Of a DNA stretch of 64,000 bases, positions 1-8,130 are shown piece after piece (positions within the stretch are counted from its first letter, which is position 1; the number at the start of each line of letters is the position of its first letter). Source of the DNA: Acidobacteria bacterium 13_1_20CM_3_53_8 (GTDB lineage Bacteria > Acidobacteriota > Blastocatellia > Pyrinomonadales > Pyrinomonadaceae); contig MNJR01000142.1 of assembly GCA_001920415.1 (NCBI GenBank), positions 17,327 through 81,326 on the forward strand, in the 5' to 3' direction. Under the pieces are notes generated by a model, which was not told where the DNA came from, did no database searches, and saw only the letters and a list, made by a program, of their open reading frames with translations. The position numbers were made by a program, and so were the translations under genes.

Positions 1-75
1 CGCTTCAAGCCCGAGTCTGTTCACCTGACGCTCAAAGGACTGTGTCCCGAATGCCGCTCGGCGGGCGAGCCATAA
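1..75 (+). CDS. Fur/PerR-family regulator, C-terminal fragment
   Basis: The window opens inside a reading frame that gives about 24 residues ending in LTLKGLCPECRSAGEP and a TAA at 73-75. A GLCPEC tail with a CxxC pair is typical of the second structural zinc site of Fur-family repressors. Position upstream of a peroxiredoxin favours a PerR-like peroxide sensor (inference). The DNA-binding part lies outside the window, so subfamily and metal specificity cannot be judged. Confidence 0.6.
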   Translation, partial: RFKPESVHLTLKGLCPECRSAGEP

Positions 76-140
76 AGTTTGAGGGCGAGTTTAAGAAAGG
101 CGCGCACGGCATAAGCTCTGAAAGGCGTGGCGCTAGGAAA

Positions 141-263
141 ACAATGATGAATGCAGAGTGATGAGTGATGAATAAGAATTGATAGATTGAATCATTAATT
201 CATTGATTCAATGAACCAATGATTCAATTCATCACTCTGCACTCTGCATTCATCACTCATTTT
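141..263. repeat. hairpin repeat, ATGAGTGATGA/CATCACTC type
   Basis: The left arm (about 141-176) and right arm (about 230-263) are inverted copies built from GATGAATGCAGAGTGATGAG-like units. The interior (184-229) is itself a palindrome of GATTCAAT units. The right arm ends a few bases before the Shine-Dalgarno of the peroxiredoxin gene, so the transcript leader can fold into a long stem. Confidence 0.75.
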
Positions 264-274
264 ATGGAGGAATA

Positions 275-841
275 ATGCAAGCGACAGCGACAGCAACCGA
301 ACGAGCAATGGTGGGACAACCCGCACCGGATTTCAATATGGCCTCGACCAGGAATCTTGAGAAGCTGAACGAGAACGTCAAGCTAGCGGATTACAAAGGT
401 AAGTGGCTAGTGCTTCTCTTCTATCCTTTGGACTTCACGTTCGTCTGCCCTACGGAGTTGACCACATTCAGCGACCGCTACGATGATTTCGAGGGAATAG
501 GCGCGGACATAATAGGCGTTTCGACCGATTCCGTTTACTCGCACCGCGCATGGCTGCAAACGCCGCGCGACAAAGGCGGCGTAGAAGGATTGAAGTATCC
601 GCTCGCGGCTGATTCGACCAAACAGGTGGCGCGCGATTACGGCGTGCTCATAGAGGACAGAGGCATAGCGCTTCGCGGACTTTTCGTGATAGACCCTGAA
701 GGCACCTTGCGCTACAAGGTGATTCACGATCTAAACATAGGTCGCTCTGCCGAAGAGACCTTGCGCGTCATACAGGCGCTCCAGACCGGCGGCCTCTGCC
801 AGGCAGAATGGCGTCCGGGACAGGAAACAATTAAAGCGTGA
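275..841 (+). CDS. AhpC-type 2-Cys peroxiredoxin
   Basis: This 188-residue thiol peroxidase reduces H2O2 and organic peroxides in the cytoplasm. The peroxidatic motif PLDFTFVCPTE puts the active Cys at residue 58 with the conserved Pro51 and Thr55. The resolving Cys175 lies in GGLCQAEW near the C-terminus, so it is a typical 2-Cys (AhpC/Prx1) enzyme of usual length. The ATG at 275 follows GGAGG with correct spacing. Its neighbours, a Fur/PerR-like tail upstream and a thioredoxin-like protein downstream, suggest a peroxide-defence unit. No AhpF-type reductase is present; the downstream CGTC protein may be its electron donor (inference). Confidence 0.93.
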   Translation: MQATATATERAMVGQPAPDFNMASTRNLEKLNENVKLADYKGKWLVLLFYPLDFTFVCPTELTTFSDRYDDFEGIGADIIGVSTDSVYSHRAWLQTPRDKGGVEGLKYPLAADSTKQVARDYGVLIEDRGIALRGLFVIDPEGTLRYKVIHDLNIGRSAEETLRVIQALQTGGLCQAEWRPGQETIKA

Positions 842-845
842 AAGG

Positions 846-920
846 CAGTTTTAAGTTTTCAGTTTTCAGTTTTAAGCCAAAAGCTTTTTCTGGAAACTGA
901 AAACTAAAAACTGAAAACTG
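846..920. repeat. hairpin repeat, CAGTTTTCAGTTTT family (copy 1)
   Basis: Arms 846-876 and 892-920 are inverted copies of CAGTTTTCAGTTTTTAG-like units around a centre containing AAAAGCTTTTTC. The same family recurs at 25208-25290 and 39375-39470. The hairpin ends 3 bp before the ATG of the next gene. Confidence 0.85.
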
Positions 921-923
921 TTT

Positions 924-1403
924 ATGCCTATGAGAATTGGGACGGAGATGCCGCGGCTTGAGGGCGCGACCGAGTGGCTCAATGGGACTGCCGCGCACGC
1001 GGAAGCTGAAAGCAAAGGACGCCCGACGCTAGTGCATTTCTGGTCTGTTAGCTGCGGCACGTGCAAAGAGAATCTGCCGCGCGTGGCCGAGTGGCGTGAC
1101 CGTAGGCGCGACGAAGGGCTGAACGTGGTTGCTATACATATGCCGCGCTACGAGGCGGACACGGACGCCGAAGCGGTGCGCGATGCTGTAGCCAAGTTCA
1201 ACATCACAGAGCCTTGCGCGATTGATAACCAGCACACTTTGCGCGACGCTTTCAAGAACGAGCAGGGGTACGTGCCCGCTTATTATCTCTTCGATGCGGA
1301 AGGCAAGTTGAGGAGTTTCGCGGCAGGCGAGCGCGGACTTGATCTACTAGCCTCCGCGCTCGACCGCATGCTAACCACAGCGAACCAGCAAACAGCAGGA
1401 TGA
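924..1403 (+). CDS. TlpA/ResA-like thioredoxin-fold protein
   Basis: This 159-residue protein has a thioredoxin fold with the redox motif SCGTC (Cys44 and Cys47) after PTLVHFWSVS, matching the TlpA/AlkyHyperOx group. No signal peptide is visible, so it probably acts in the cytoplasm. There is no Shine-Dalgarno: the ATG at 924 directly follows a hairpin repeat, and a second ATG lies two codons later. It probably belongs to the peroxiredoxin transcript and may recycle oxidised thiols (inference). Exact substrate unknown. Confidence 0.8.
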   Translation: MPMRIGTEMPRLEGATEWLNGTAAHAEAESKGRPTLVHFWSVSCGTCKENLPRVAEWRDRRRDEGLNVVAIHMPRYEADTDAEAVRDAVAKFNITEPCAIDNQHTLRDAFKNEQGYVPAYYLFDAEGKLRSFAAGERGLDLLASALDRMLTTANQQTAG

Positions 1404-1411
1404 AATAAGAA

Positions 1412-1503
1412 GGGGTAAAAGGGGAAAGGGGTAAAAGGGAAAAAGGAGAAAGCAGTTAGCCTTTCCTTTTCCCTCTTACCCTCTTCCCCTTTTACCCCTT
1501 TAT
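1412..1503. repeat. hairpin repeat, AAAAGGGGTAAAAGG family
   Basis: The purine-rich left arm (about 1412-1450) and pyrimidine-rich right arm (about 1463-1503) are complementary. This is the G-rich variant of the AAAAGGTAAAAGG family seen elsewhere in the window. It lies between convergent genes and could act as a two-way terminator. Confidence 0.75.
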
Positions 1504-1650
1504 AGCGGTTCTCACTTGAATGCGACTCATGTCAGTACCGCCTGCGGTAGCGGGCGGGTCGTAGCCGCACCGATACCCGCCCGCTACCGCAGGCGGTACT
1601 GACCTGCATGCCTTGATCAGAGTGGTCGCACCCAAGTGAGAACCGCTATA
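1501..1650. repeat. nested palindrome: TATAGCGGTTCTCACTTG arms around a CCGCCTGCGGTAGCGG element
   Basis: Outer arms 1501-1526 and 1625-1650 match at 24 of 26 positions. Inside lies a perfect 29-bp inverted repeat (1531-1559 and 1575-1603) beginning GTCAGTACCGCCTGCGGTAG. The outer arm ends 2 bp from the stop codon of the DUF4112 gene. The inner element recurs at 6728-6800, 38880-38975 and 44995-45172. Confidence 0.9.
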
Positions 1651-1651
1651 G

Positions 1652-2176
1652 TTATATGTGTCCTGCAACGAATCGCACGATCATGATGGTGAGCGCGATA
1701 GAGCTAAACAGGAGCGCTAGAAGTAGAAGTATGATGAAGCCCAGGAACAGCCAGTCGCTCGTCCGTCCCGAACGTGCTTCTTTCGCCGTGACGGTTGCGC
1801 GCCTTCGTAGCAACTCTACATTCATCTGATTCGATTTCCAGAAAGCGTCGAAAATGTCTCCGATGATGGGGACTGAACCGAACAAGTAATCAATTCCTAT
1901 GTTCAATCCCATGCGCAGCAACGTTATCTTCGGCACGCGATAGCGCACGGCAGCGGCCAATATGTAGAAGGAGACGAGCGTGGTCGCTGTATCGCCTATG
2001 CCCGGAATCAAACCAACTATAGCGTCCAGGCCGAAGCGCCAGCCCACGCCGGGTATGCGGAACAGCCCATCCATCCAGCGGCTAATCTGATCCAGACTCT
2101 CCTCAATCTCGACCTGCTGAAGGCTGCGCGCCGACGTTGGCGTTGCACGACTCTTCAAATCCAAAGCTCTTTCCAT
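1652..2176 (-). CDS. DUF4112 family membrane protein
   Basis: The protein has 174 residues. A core FRIPGVGWRFGLDAIVGLIP followed by GIGD and a later LFGSVPIIGDIFD segment are hallmarks of DUF4112. A strongly hydrophobic C-terminal stretch (about residues 142-168) is a membrane anchor. Function is not known for the family. It is the last gene of a minus-strand set, 13 bp after the M1-like gene, so the three genes upstream are probably co-transcribed. Confidence 0.8.
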   Translation of the reverse strand: MERALDLKSRATPTSARSLQQVEIEESLDQISRWMDGLFRIPGVGWRFGLDAIVGLIPGIGDTATTLVSFYILAAAVRYRVPKITLLRMGLNIGIDYLFGSVPIIGDIFDAFWKSNQMNVELLRRRATVTAKEARSGRTSDWLFLGFIILLLLALLFSSIALTIMIVRFVAGHI

Positions 2177-2189
2177 CTCTCTTCTCCCT

Positions 2190-4019
2190 CTACCTTATTC
2201 TAGTCATCTGCTGCCAGAAGAATTTTCCCAGACGAGCGAATGCGTTGCGGTCGTTGTTCTTGGAAAAATTCGGGTTAAGCCCTAGCGCAGCCGCAAGCTG
2301 CGGGTCAGGGGGAGAGATGTCTTCGTCGCCATGCTTGCCTGAAAGCCAGCGATTGAATGTTCGAGTGACGGCGCGACGCTGCGGCAGCGCAGCTTCGGCC
2401 ACGAACGCGCCGCGCAGGTCGTCCATCTCGGCTATCTCGAAAGTGTTCGTCTTGTAATAGTTTCTGAGAGCGCGGAAGAATTTTTCGTGTCCCAGCAGCC
2501 GATGAAGCTCCGCAAACATCAACGCTCCCTTGCTTGAGACGATTGCTGCGTACTGGAAGAAGTTGCGATAGTCGCGCGCGTCGTGATCCGCTGTCATGTC
2601 CTCGCCGCCGAACGTGCGATAGATTTTATAGACGCCGCGCAGTTGATCTTCAAGCACTGCGTTGGCGCGCTCTTCGCCATGAATTTCGCGGTAGTAAAGA
2701 AGCGCAGACCAATTAGCAAGCGCTTCATCCATCACAGGGTCGCGTTCGGGATCGCTGCCAACGATAGCGCCCCACCACTGGTGCGCAATCACGTGAGCCG
2801 TAGTCCATTCAAGACTCTCTTCTACAGAAGAACGCTGCTCGCGTATCATTTCGGGCAGGTTGCGCATGAGAGGCGAGTTGAAATCAACGTAGTAGGCGCT
2901 CGCAATCGCGCAGAGGCCAGCGAATTCCACACTGCCTAATCCAGCTACGAGAGGCACATCAACTATGTTGATGGTCTTGTACGGCATTGGGCCAAAGTGC
3001 GCGGCGAAAGTCTGAACGGCGTCCGCAGATTGCGCGAGCACGCGGCGTCCAATCTGTTCGTGCTCCGCAGGAAAGACAGAGCGCACCCTGACGCCATCAA
3101 CGACGCGCTCTTCAGCATGAAGCGAGCGCCCTGCGAAGAGCGCAAAGTCCCTTAAATTCTCGCCCGAAAATTCCGTCACGCGGCGCGCACCGTTCACAGT
3201 TGTCTCATGCTCTTCGCCCGAACTGTAAACGGCGAGGTCTGCGGGCGCGTCAACCGTAACCCTATAGTCTGCGGCTTCAGTGAAGACCATGTCGCCTATT
3301 GTCGGCTCGACCTTTCGTTGCCAGTCGTCGCCATCGCGCGTAGCAAGCACAGGGTAGGATGTGCCCAGAAGCATCATCTCGCGGCAGCGGAAGTTTACGT
3401 CACGCGCGCGCCGCATCTCGCGCTCGCTTCTGAGCGCTGCGCCGACCTGCTGCAACACGTGCACGAACAGGCTTGTCTCTTCAGGGTCAATCTCGGGCAC
3501 GCTTCCCTTGTACTTCAATTCTATCTCGGTTGAAGCGCCTGCGGGCAGAGGCTCGTTTAAATTCACACGTAGCGTAATCTCTTGATCGTCCAGAGCGAAG
3601 GTAAGCTGCTCGCCTGTAGTCGCAGAGCGAACTTCGCTGACGTCAACGCGCGGCTCGTCTTGAGCGGAAGCAACGGGCGCAGCAATGGTTGATGAAGGGT
3701 TTGCTGTTTGCGCTGGAGTTGGCGAGGGCGTTGCGAGTGGCTTCGGCACGCGCATGTTTGCGTAAAGGTGGAAGAAGATAACGCTCGTGGCATGCTCGCT
3801 CTGGTTAGTCCAGCGCACGCGCTCAGTGCCTTGAAAAGTGCGCGCGTCAAAGTCTAGCGCCATCTTTATCTGATAAAAAGTGCGCGCAGCATCGCTAGCC
3901 TGCGTCCTGCCGGGATTTTGATGCGCCGTGATGGAAGGCAACGCGGTCGCAGAACAAAGCGCAAGGCTGAGAAACACACGCGCCGCAACGTAATAGAGTT
4001 TTCTGAATGCTCTTTTCAA
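2190..4019 (-). CDS. M1-like metallopeptidase with HVIAH instead of HEXXH
   Basis: This 609-residue exported protein has a signal peptide over about residues 1-32. The N-terminal beta domain and central catalytic domain follow aminopeptidase N order. The zinc-binding segment reads AHVIAHQWWG, followed after exactly 18 residues by DEALANW. Zinc ligands His409, His413 and Glu432 are therefore present, but the general-base Glu (residue 410) is Val, codon GTG at 2790-2792. The GAMEN-type motif is also diverged (GSVEF). It may be a non-catalytic M1 homologue or carry one A-to-T change. It sits 20 bp downstream of the HEAT-cyclophilin gene, probably in the same operon. Confidence 0.82.
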   Translation of the reverse strand: MKRAFRKLYYVAARVFLSLALCSATALPSITAHQNPGRTQASDAARTFYQIKMALDFDARTFQGTERVRWTNQSEHATSVIFFHLYANMRVPKPLATPSPTPAQTANPSSTIAAPVASAQDEPRVDVSEVRSATTGEQLTFALDDQEITLRVNLNEPLPAGASTEIELKYKGSVPEIDPEETSLFVHVLQQVGAALRSEREMRRARDVNFRCREMMLLGTSYPVLATRDGDDWQRKVEPTIGDMVFTEAADYRVTVDAPADLAVYSSGEEHETTVNGARRVTEFSGENLRDFALFAGRSLHAEERVVDGVRVRSVFPAEHEQIGRRVLAQSADAVQTFAAHFGPMPYKTINIVDVPLVAGLGSVEFAGLCAIASAYYVDFNSPLMRNLPEMIREQRSSVEESLEWTTAHVIAHQWWGAIVGSDPERDPVMDEALANWSALLYYREIHGEERANAVLEDQLRGVYKIYRTFGGEDMTADHDARDYRNFFQYAAIVSSKGALMFAELHRLLGHEKFFRALRNYYKTNTFEIAEMDDLRGAFVAEAALPQRRAVTRTFNRWLSGKHGDEDISPPDPQLAAALGLNPNFSKNNDRNAFARLGKFFWQQMTRIR

Positions 4020-4039
4020 CTTTCAGTTACGTTTCTTCT

Positions 4040-6451
4040 TCAATGGGGCGTCGCCCTTTTCTTCTTCGTGGAATTACCCTGCTGCCTGTTAGCCGCGCCG
4101 CCCGTGCTGGCCTCTCGCACGGTCGCACGATTGCCGCCCGCCGCCGGGCGCGTAGAGTTAGATGCAGGGCGCGCCCCTTCCGTTATCGTCACGTTCAAAA
4201 TTCTGTCGCCGCGCGCTATCTGGTCAACTACGTTCATGCCGTCTGTGACTCGACCGAAGACTGTGTAGCCGCCGTCCAGGTGCGGTTGCGCAGAGTGCGT
4301 GACGAACCACTGCGAGCCGCCAGTGTCTTTGCCCGATAGAGCCATGCCGACCGCGCCGCGCTCGTAAGCGACTTCGTTTATCTCGCAGCGAATCTGGTGG
4401 CCGGGGCCGCCGTTCCCGTCGCCGCGCGGGTCGCCGCCTTGAATCACGAAGTTTGGGACGACGCGATGAAAAGTTAAGTTATTGAAGAAACCTGTGCGCG
4501 CCAACTGCACGAAGTTGTCAACGGTGAGCGGCGCATCGTCCGGCAAAAGCTCAATCGTGAATGAGCCTTTCGTAGTGTTGACTACGGCGCGCACGAGTTT
4601 GCCGCTCCGAGCGAGCGCGCGGCGATAATCCGCTGCGGTGTTGCGCGTCTTCACCGTTCCTATGCGCGCGGAGAAATCGCCTGCATTATTTTCCCTCAAG
4701 CGCTCGACCGCGCGACGACGAATCAAATGATCCTGAGAATCAAGCGCGCTCTTGATAGCATCGTTCGCTTTTGTAGTCTTCTGTTTTGCGAGCGAATCGA
4801 GAATGGAGAGAGCAGCATCGTTCATCTCATCACGCATCGCTGCGGGCAGAGCTTCCACAAGCGCGCGAGCGTTCGTATCGTCCGGCGGCAGATCGCCAAG
4901 CATATCCGCTGCGTTTGCGCGAACTATCACGTCCGGGTTCTTTAACTCTTTCCGCAAAATTTCTGCGAGGTCTGCGGGCTTGAAAGCCGCAAGAGCGCGC
5001 AAGATATCTGGACGAGCGAGCGCAGGCAGAGGCGGATCGTTTAAGAGCAAGCGCAACATGATTGACGCATCAGCTTGCAGAAAGACTATGCCGTTGCCGG
5101 CAGCAGCCGCAGTCATCCCTGCGATTTCGTTTAGTCCCTGCGCAAAGCTCGACGCAACGTGCCAGTCGGCTTGCAGCCGTTCGCGCGTTGCTTGAGATGA
5201 AAGCTGGCTGAGCGGCGATTCGTGCAGATAAGCTGCGGGCGCGATTCGCGCGAAAACTATTTCAATTTCCGGCGCTGTCAATGCTTCAGCCGCGCGAAAT
5301 TCTCGCAGCCAAGCAATGGCATCCTGATTGTTCGTGCTTGCTAAAATGCGACCGAGCGTGGTCGCTATTTCCAGAAGCTCTATGACTTCGGCAGGCTGGT
5401 AAACGGGCGGCCTGTAAGCGGCTCTGCTGAAGTGAGAGAAGAGCGTCTTAGCCCGTTCGAGCAGAGGCGCGGCTGCGCTCGCAACTTTCAATGCTCCGAG
5501 CGCGCGAATGGCGCTAACGCGAACGCGCGAATCGGTGTCATTAATAGCGCGCTGCAACAGCAAGTCTGCGGAAGATTGATCCTCGGCAGCGCCTAGGGCG
5601 CGTGCGGCGTTTGCGCGCACGACGGCGTCCGTGTCTCTCGTCAACAGAGTGCGCAACTGCGAATTAGCATTCTTCGCTTTCAGTCGCGCGAGCGCGTTTG
5701 CAGCGTCTGCGCGAACTCGCGCGTCCGGGTGTCCCAGGAAATTCACTATCACAACGCTCGCGTCATCAGGCTTGGCGCGCAGCGCAGCCGTCAGCCCCGC
5801 TAGGCTCACCTCTCTAACGGGCTGCCTGCGATTCAGGCTCGACTCGAAACGAAGTGCGTCAAGAATTGCTTCGCCCAGGATGTGCGCGTCCACGGCCTGC
5901 GCTTTCGGCAGTGCGGCGGCTATCTTGCCCATAGCCTCTATTGCGCGCACGCGCAGTTCGCTTACATCGTGCGACCTCTCGCCTTTTTCGCTATCAATCA
6001 GAGCCGATATGGCATCGTCCGTTCCCGCAGGAGCTTCAATTTCGCCGAGCGCAAACGCGGCCATCGCGCGAACGCTCATGTCAGCATCCGCGCGCAACAG
6101 ATTCACAAGCGCTTCAACCGATTCTACATTTCCTATGCGCCCGGCAGCGAGCGCAGCACGACGACGAACGCGCGCGTCTCTGTCAGAGAGCAGTGCGGCC
6201 AACCGTTCGTCCCAACGCCGCTCGTCCTCCGCGCTCACGATGCGCAGCATAATCTCTTCAGAGATTGGCGACGGTGTCGGCGCTGGCGCTGATGCTCGCG
6301 GCTGCGGCTGTTGATTGGAACGTGCGCGCCCCTGTCCCGCTATGATGTTTGAGAAGAAGAGGCAGAACGCGCAGGCTAAAGCCGCGCAGAGGCCAGCGCG
6401 CCACTTTAGCGAAGCGACGTGCGTGAGCTTTTTAGCCGAACAATTCGTCAT
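4040..6451 (-). CDS. HEAT-repeat / cyclophilin-type peptidyl-prolyl isomerase fusion
   Basis: The protein has 803 residues. An N-terminal hydrophobic stretch (about 15-38) suggests export or anchoring. Residues of about 70-610 carry many HEAT-like repeats rich in RRRAALAAGRIG and VRANAARALG motifs. Residues 620-756 form a cyclophilin domain with TFHRVVPNFVIQGGD, GSQWFVTH and HLDGGYTVFG, which includes the usual catalytic Arg, Phe and Gln. A basic tail ends in KKKRATPH. It probably assists folding of exported proteins, with the HEAT solenoid as a docking surface (inference). It is the first gene of a three-gene minus-strand operon. Confidence 0.88.
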   Translation of the reverse strand: MTNCSAKKLTHVASLKWRAGLCAALACAFCLFFSNIIAGQGRARSNQQPQPRASAPAPTPSPISEEIMLRIVSAEDERRWDERLAALLSDRDARVRRRAALAAGRIGNVESVEALVNLLRADADMSVRAMAAFALGEIEAPAGTDDAISALIDSEKGERSHDVSELRVRAIEAMGKIAAALPKAQAVDAHILGEAILDALRFESSLNRRQPVREVSLAGLTAALRAKPDDASVVIVNFLGHPDARVRADAANALARLKAKNANSQLRTLLTRDTDAVVRANAARALGAAEDQSSADLLLQRAINDTDSRVRVSAIRALGALKVASAAAPLLERAKTLFSHFSRAAYRPPVYQPAEVIELLEIATTLGRILASTNNQDAIAWLREFRAAEALTAPEIEIVFARIAPAAYLHESPLSQLSSQATRERLQADWHVASSFAQGLNEIAGMTAAAAGNGIVFLQADASIMLRLLLNDPPLPALARPDILRALAAFKPADLAEILRKELKNPDVIVRANAADMLGDLPPDDTNARALVEALPAAMRDEMNDAALSILDSLAKQKTTKANDAIKSALDSQDHLIRRRAVERLRENNAGDFSARIGTVKTRNTAADYRRALARSGKLVRAVVNTTKGSFTIELLPDDAPLTVDNFVQLARTGFFNNLTFHRVVPNFVIQGGDPRGDGNGGPGHQIRCEINEVAYERGAVGMALSGKDTGGSQWFVTHSAQPHLDGGYTVFGRVTDGMNVVDQIARGDRILNVTITEGARPASNSTRPAAGGNRATVREASTGGAANRQQGNSTKKKRATPH

Positions 6452-6582
6452 TGGATTTTTGACATTTAGTTGCTGATGATCGAGCGCGAAATTCGCAGCG
6501 CTTCTCTTAAGGCACGGGGGAAGTTCTTCATTCTATGTATCAGGTAGAGACGGCATTCATGTCAAGTGGAAAGAAGTATCTT

Positions 6583-6882
6583 ATACCGGATTGCAGAACA
6601 AAATAAGGTTCAGCAAAAGCTGTCCACGCGCATCACACGCGCACAACACGAAGTCAGGCGCTATGTTTAGTGACGTTTCGTGTGATTTATGTACTTGGAC
6701 AAAATTAAGTGATGGTAGAAGCGGCAGGTCAGTACCGCCTGCGGTAGCGGGCGGGTAGTAGCCGCGATAGAACCCGCCCGCTACCGCAGGCGGTACTGAC
6801 CTGCTTCCGTTAGCTCAACCTAAATTTGTCCGACTACTTAGTTGATAATCTGTTGACCTTATTTTATTGTGCAATCCGGTAT
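6583..6882. repeat. four-level nested palindromic repeat
   Basis: The outermost arms 6583-6609 and 6856-6882 (starting ATACCGGATTGCA) match at 25 of 27 positions. Inside are a degenerate TCCACGCGCATCACACG / CGTGTGATTT hairpin (6622-6700), then arms GGACAAAATTAAG (6697-6709) and CTAAATTTGTCC (6820-6831), and at the centre a perfect 29-bp inverted repeat (6728-6756 and 6772-6800). The order looks like successive insertion of different palindromes into each other's loops. It fills most of the gap 6452-7008; no gene is visible there. Confidence 0.88.
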
Positions 6883-6936
6883 TAGTTGCAGGCACTATCC
6901 TCTACCATTTCGTGCCTTGAGGATCTGTAAACGGTA

Positions 6937-6989
6937 AAAGATGAAGAAGGCGCTCAAGCTACATTAGCCTGAGCGCCTTCTTCATCTTT
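6937..6989 (-). terminator. strong hairpin terminator of the bactofilin gene
   Basis: A perfect 20-bp stem (6937-6956 with 6970-6989) contains GAAGGCGCTCA and its complement. It lies about 20 bp past the stop of the bactofilin gene. Read on the minus strand it is followed by a short T-rich stretch. The symmetry would also let it stop plus-strand transcripts. Confidence 0.75.
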
Positions 6990-7008
6990 CTCTGTCTCTC
7001 TACCTGCT

Positions 7009-7707
7009 CTAGCTAGCCACGTCCGAATAGCTGGAGAGGTCTGTGGAATCGTCTGTCGAACTGGTGTCGCTGACAGCTTCCATACCGGAAGTGTCAAGCG
7101 CTTCGCTGTCATATGACTCGCTTGTGCTCGCGCTCCCGCTCGCGCCCGCCGCGGCGCTCTGCGCCTTCTCTTCAAAGTCGGCCTTCTGCTGCATCATGCG
7201 GCAGCTTCCCTCGAAGAGTGCGCCCTGCTCTATGACGAGCGACGGGGTCTGTATGTTGCCGTTGACTTTCGCAGCGCGCCCCAGTTCGAGCCGCTGGCTT
7301 GCCACGATGTCGCCGTTCACAGCGCCGTGAATGACTGCGACGGCCACGTCAATGTTGGCGTCAACCTGTCCGTTCGTGCCTACTATGAGCGTGCCATCGT
7401 CAGAGCTGACGCGGCCAGAAAGGTGGCCGTCCACCCTCAACATCATCTTGAAGTTCGCCTCGCCCGTGAGCGTCGTGCCGTTGCCCACGTAGCCACTCAG
7501 GTTTCCCTCCTTGATGTCGCGCGCTAGCGATTCACTCTCGGTGACGGCGCGTGTACCCGAGTTGCTGACCGAGACTTGCGCCGGGGGCGGCTGTGGCTGG
7601 TAAGACGAGCCGTAGCCGCGTGACGAATCGTATTGTGTAGTCTGATTGTCGTTCTTGTGTTCGGTATCTGTCTGATCCGTACTGGTATTCTTTCCCATTC
7701 TAAACAT
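7009..7707 (-). CDS. bactofilin (polymer-forming cytoskeletal protein)
   Basis: This 232-residue protein has a central beta-solenoid of bactofilin type (about residues 75-165), shown by GEANFKMMLRVDGHLSGRV, TLIVGTNGQVDANI, GAVNGDIVASQRLELG and AKVNGNIQTPSLVIEQGA. The N-terminal 60 residues and C-terminal 60 residues are disordered and Ser/Thr-rich. Bactofilins polymerise without nucleotide and scaffold envelope or shape proteins. It is a single gene with its own strong terminator. No M23 peptidase partner lies beside it. Confidence 0.88.
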   Translation of the reverse strand: MFRMGKNTSTDQTDTEHKNDNQTTQYDSSRGYGSSYQPQPPPAQVSVSNSGTRAVTESESLARDIKEGNLSGYVGNGTTLTGEANFKMMLRVDGHLSGRVSSDDGTLIVGTNGQVDANIDVAVAVIHGAVNGDIVASQRLELGRAAKVNGNIQTPSLVIEQGALFEGSCRMMQQKADFEEKAQSAAAGASGSASTSESYDSEALDTSGMEAVSDTSSTDDSTDLSSYSDVAS

Positions 7708-7941
7708 GATGAAACCTCCGCTTTCGCTTTCATTACCGCGAGCAGGGGGATTCTCAAGTGGCGAGTAATCACCGTATGAGTTAACCTGACCAACGCGCGA
7801 GAGTTGTGGGCTGATTTTGTCAACTGGATTGCGTAAACCAGCAGGGCGATTCGTGCTTGTCGCCCATCTTTTAAGGCAGAACGCTTTCCGACGAAGCGCG
7901 ACTCATAATAATTAAAAGCCCCAGACGTGTCCAGCCTTTTC

Positions 7942-8066
7942 AAGGTAAAAGTAAAAAGGAAAAAGGAAAAAGTGGCTTGCGGCCTCACTTTTTCAGATTT
8001 AGAGAGAGTAATAGAACTCTCTTCATCCTTATTCCTTTTGCCTTTTACCTTTTTACTTTTGCCTTT
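7942..8066. repeat. hairpin repeat, AAAAGGTAAAAGTAAAAAGG family with TAATAGAACTCTCTTCATCC core
   Basis: Arms about 7942-7967 and 8032-8066 are complementary. The loop holds a core with TAATAGAACTCTCTTCATCC that is shared with copies at 33366-33521 (inverted) and 52307-52432. It occupies most of the gap 7708-8130 upstream of ttcA; nothing else is recognised there. Confidence 0.82.
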
Positions 8067-8130
8067 TTCGTGTCCGGCGTGGCATCCTGAATAAGCAAAT
8101 CAAGGCGATTCGAGGAGTAAATTTCCAAAA

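Noticed and set aside
141-263. Palindromes as diversity-generating retroelement or retron parts.
   Set aside because: No reverse transcriptase, template/variable repeat pair or msr/msd layout is found in the window.
5631-6314. A long plus-strand Ser/Ala/Arg-rich frame opposite the HEAT-cyclophilin gene.
   Set aside because: Its composition is the shadow of the GC-rich HEAT repeat codons; no start signal.
7524-7988. Minus-strand frame of 154 codons upstream of the bactofilin gene.
   Set aside because: It overlaps bactofilin codons, starts in a hairpin repeat and has no family features.
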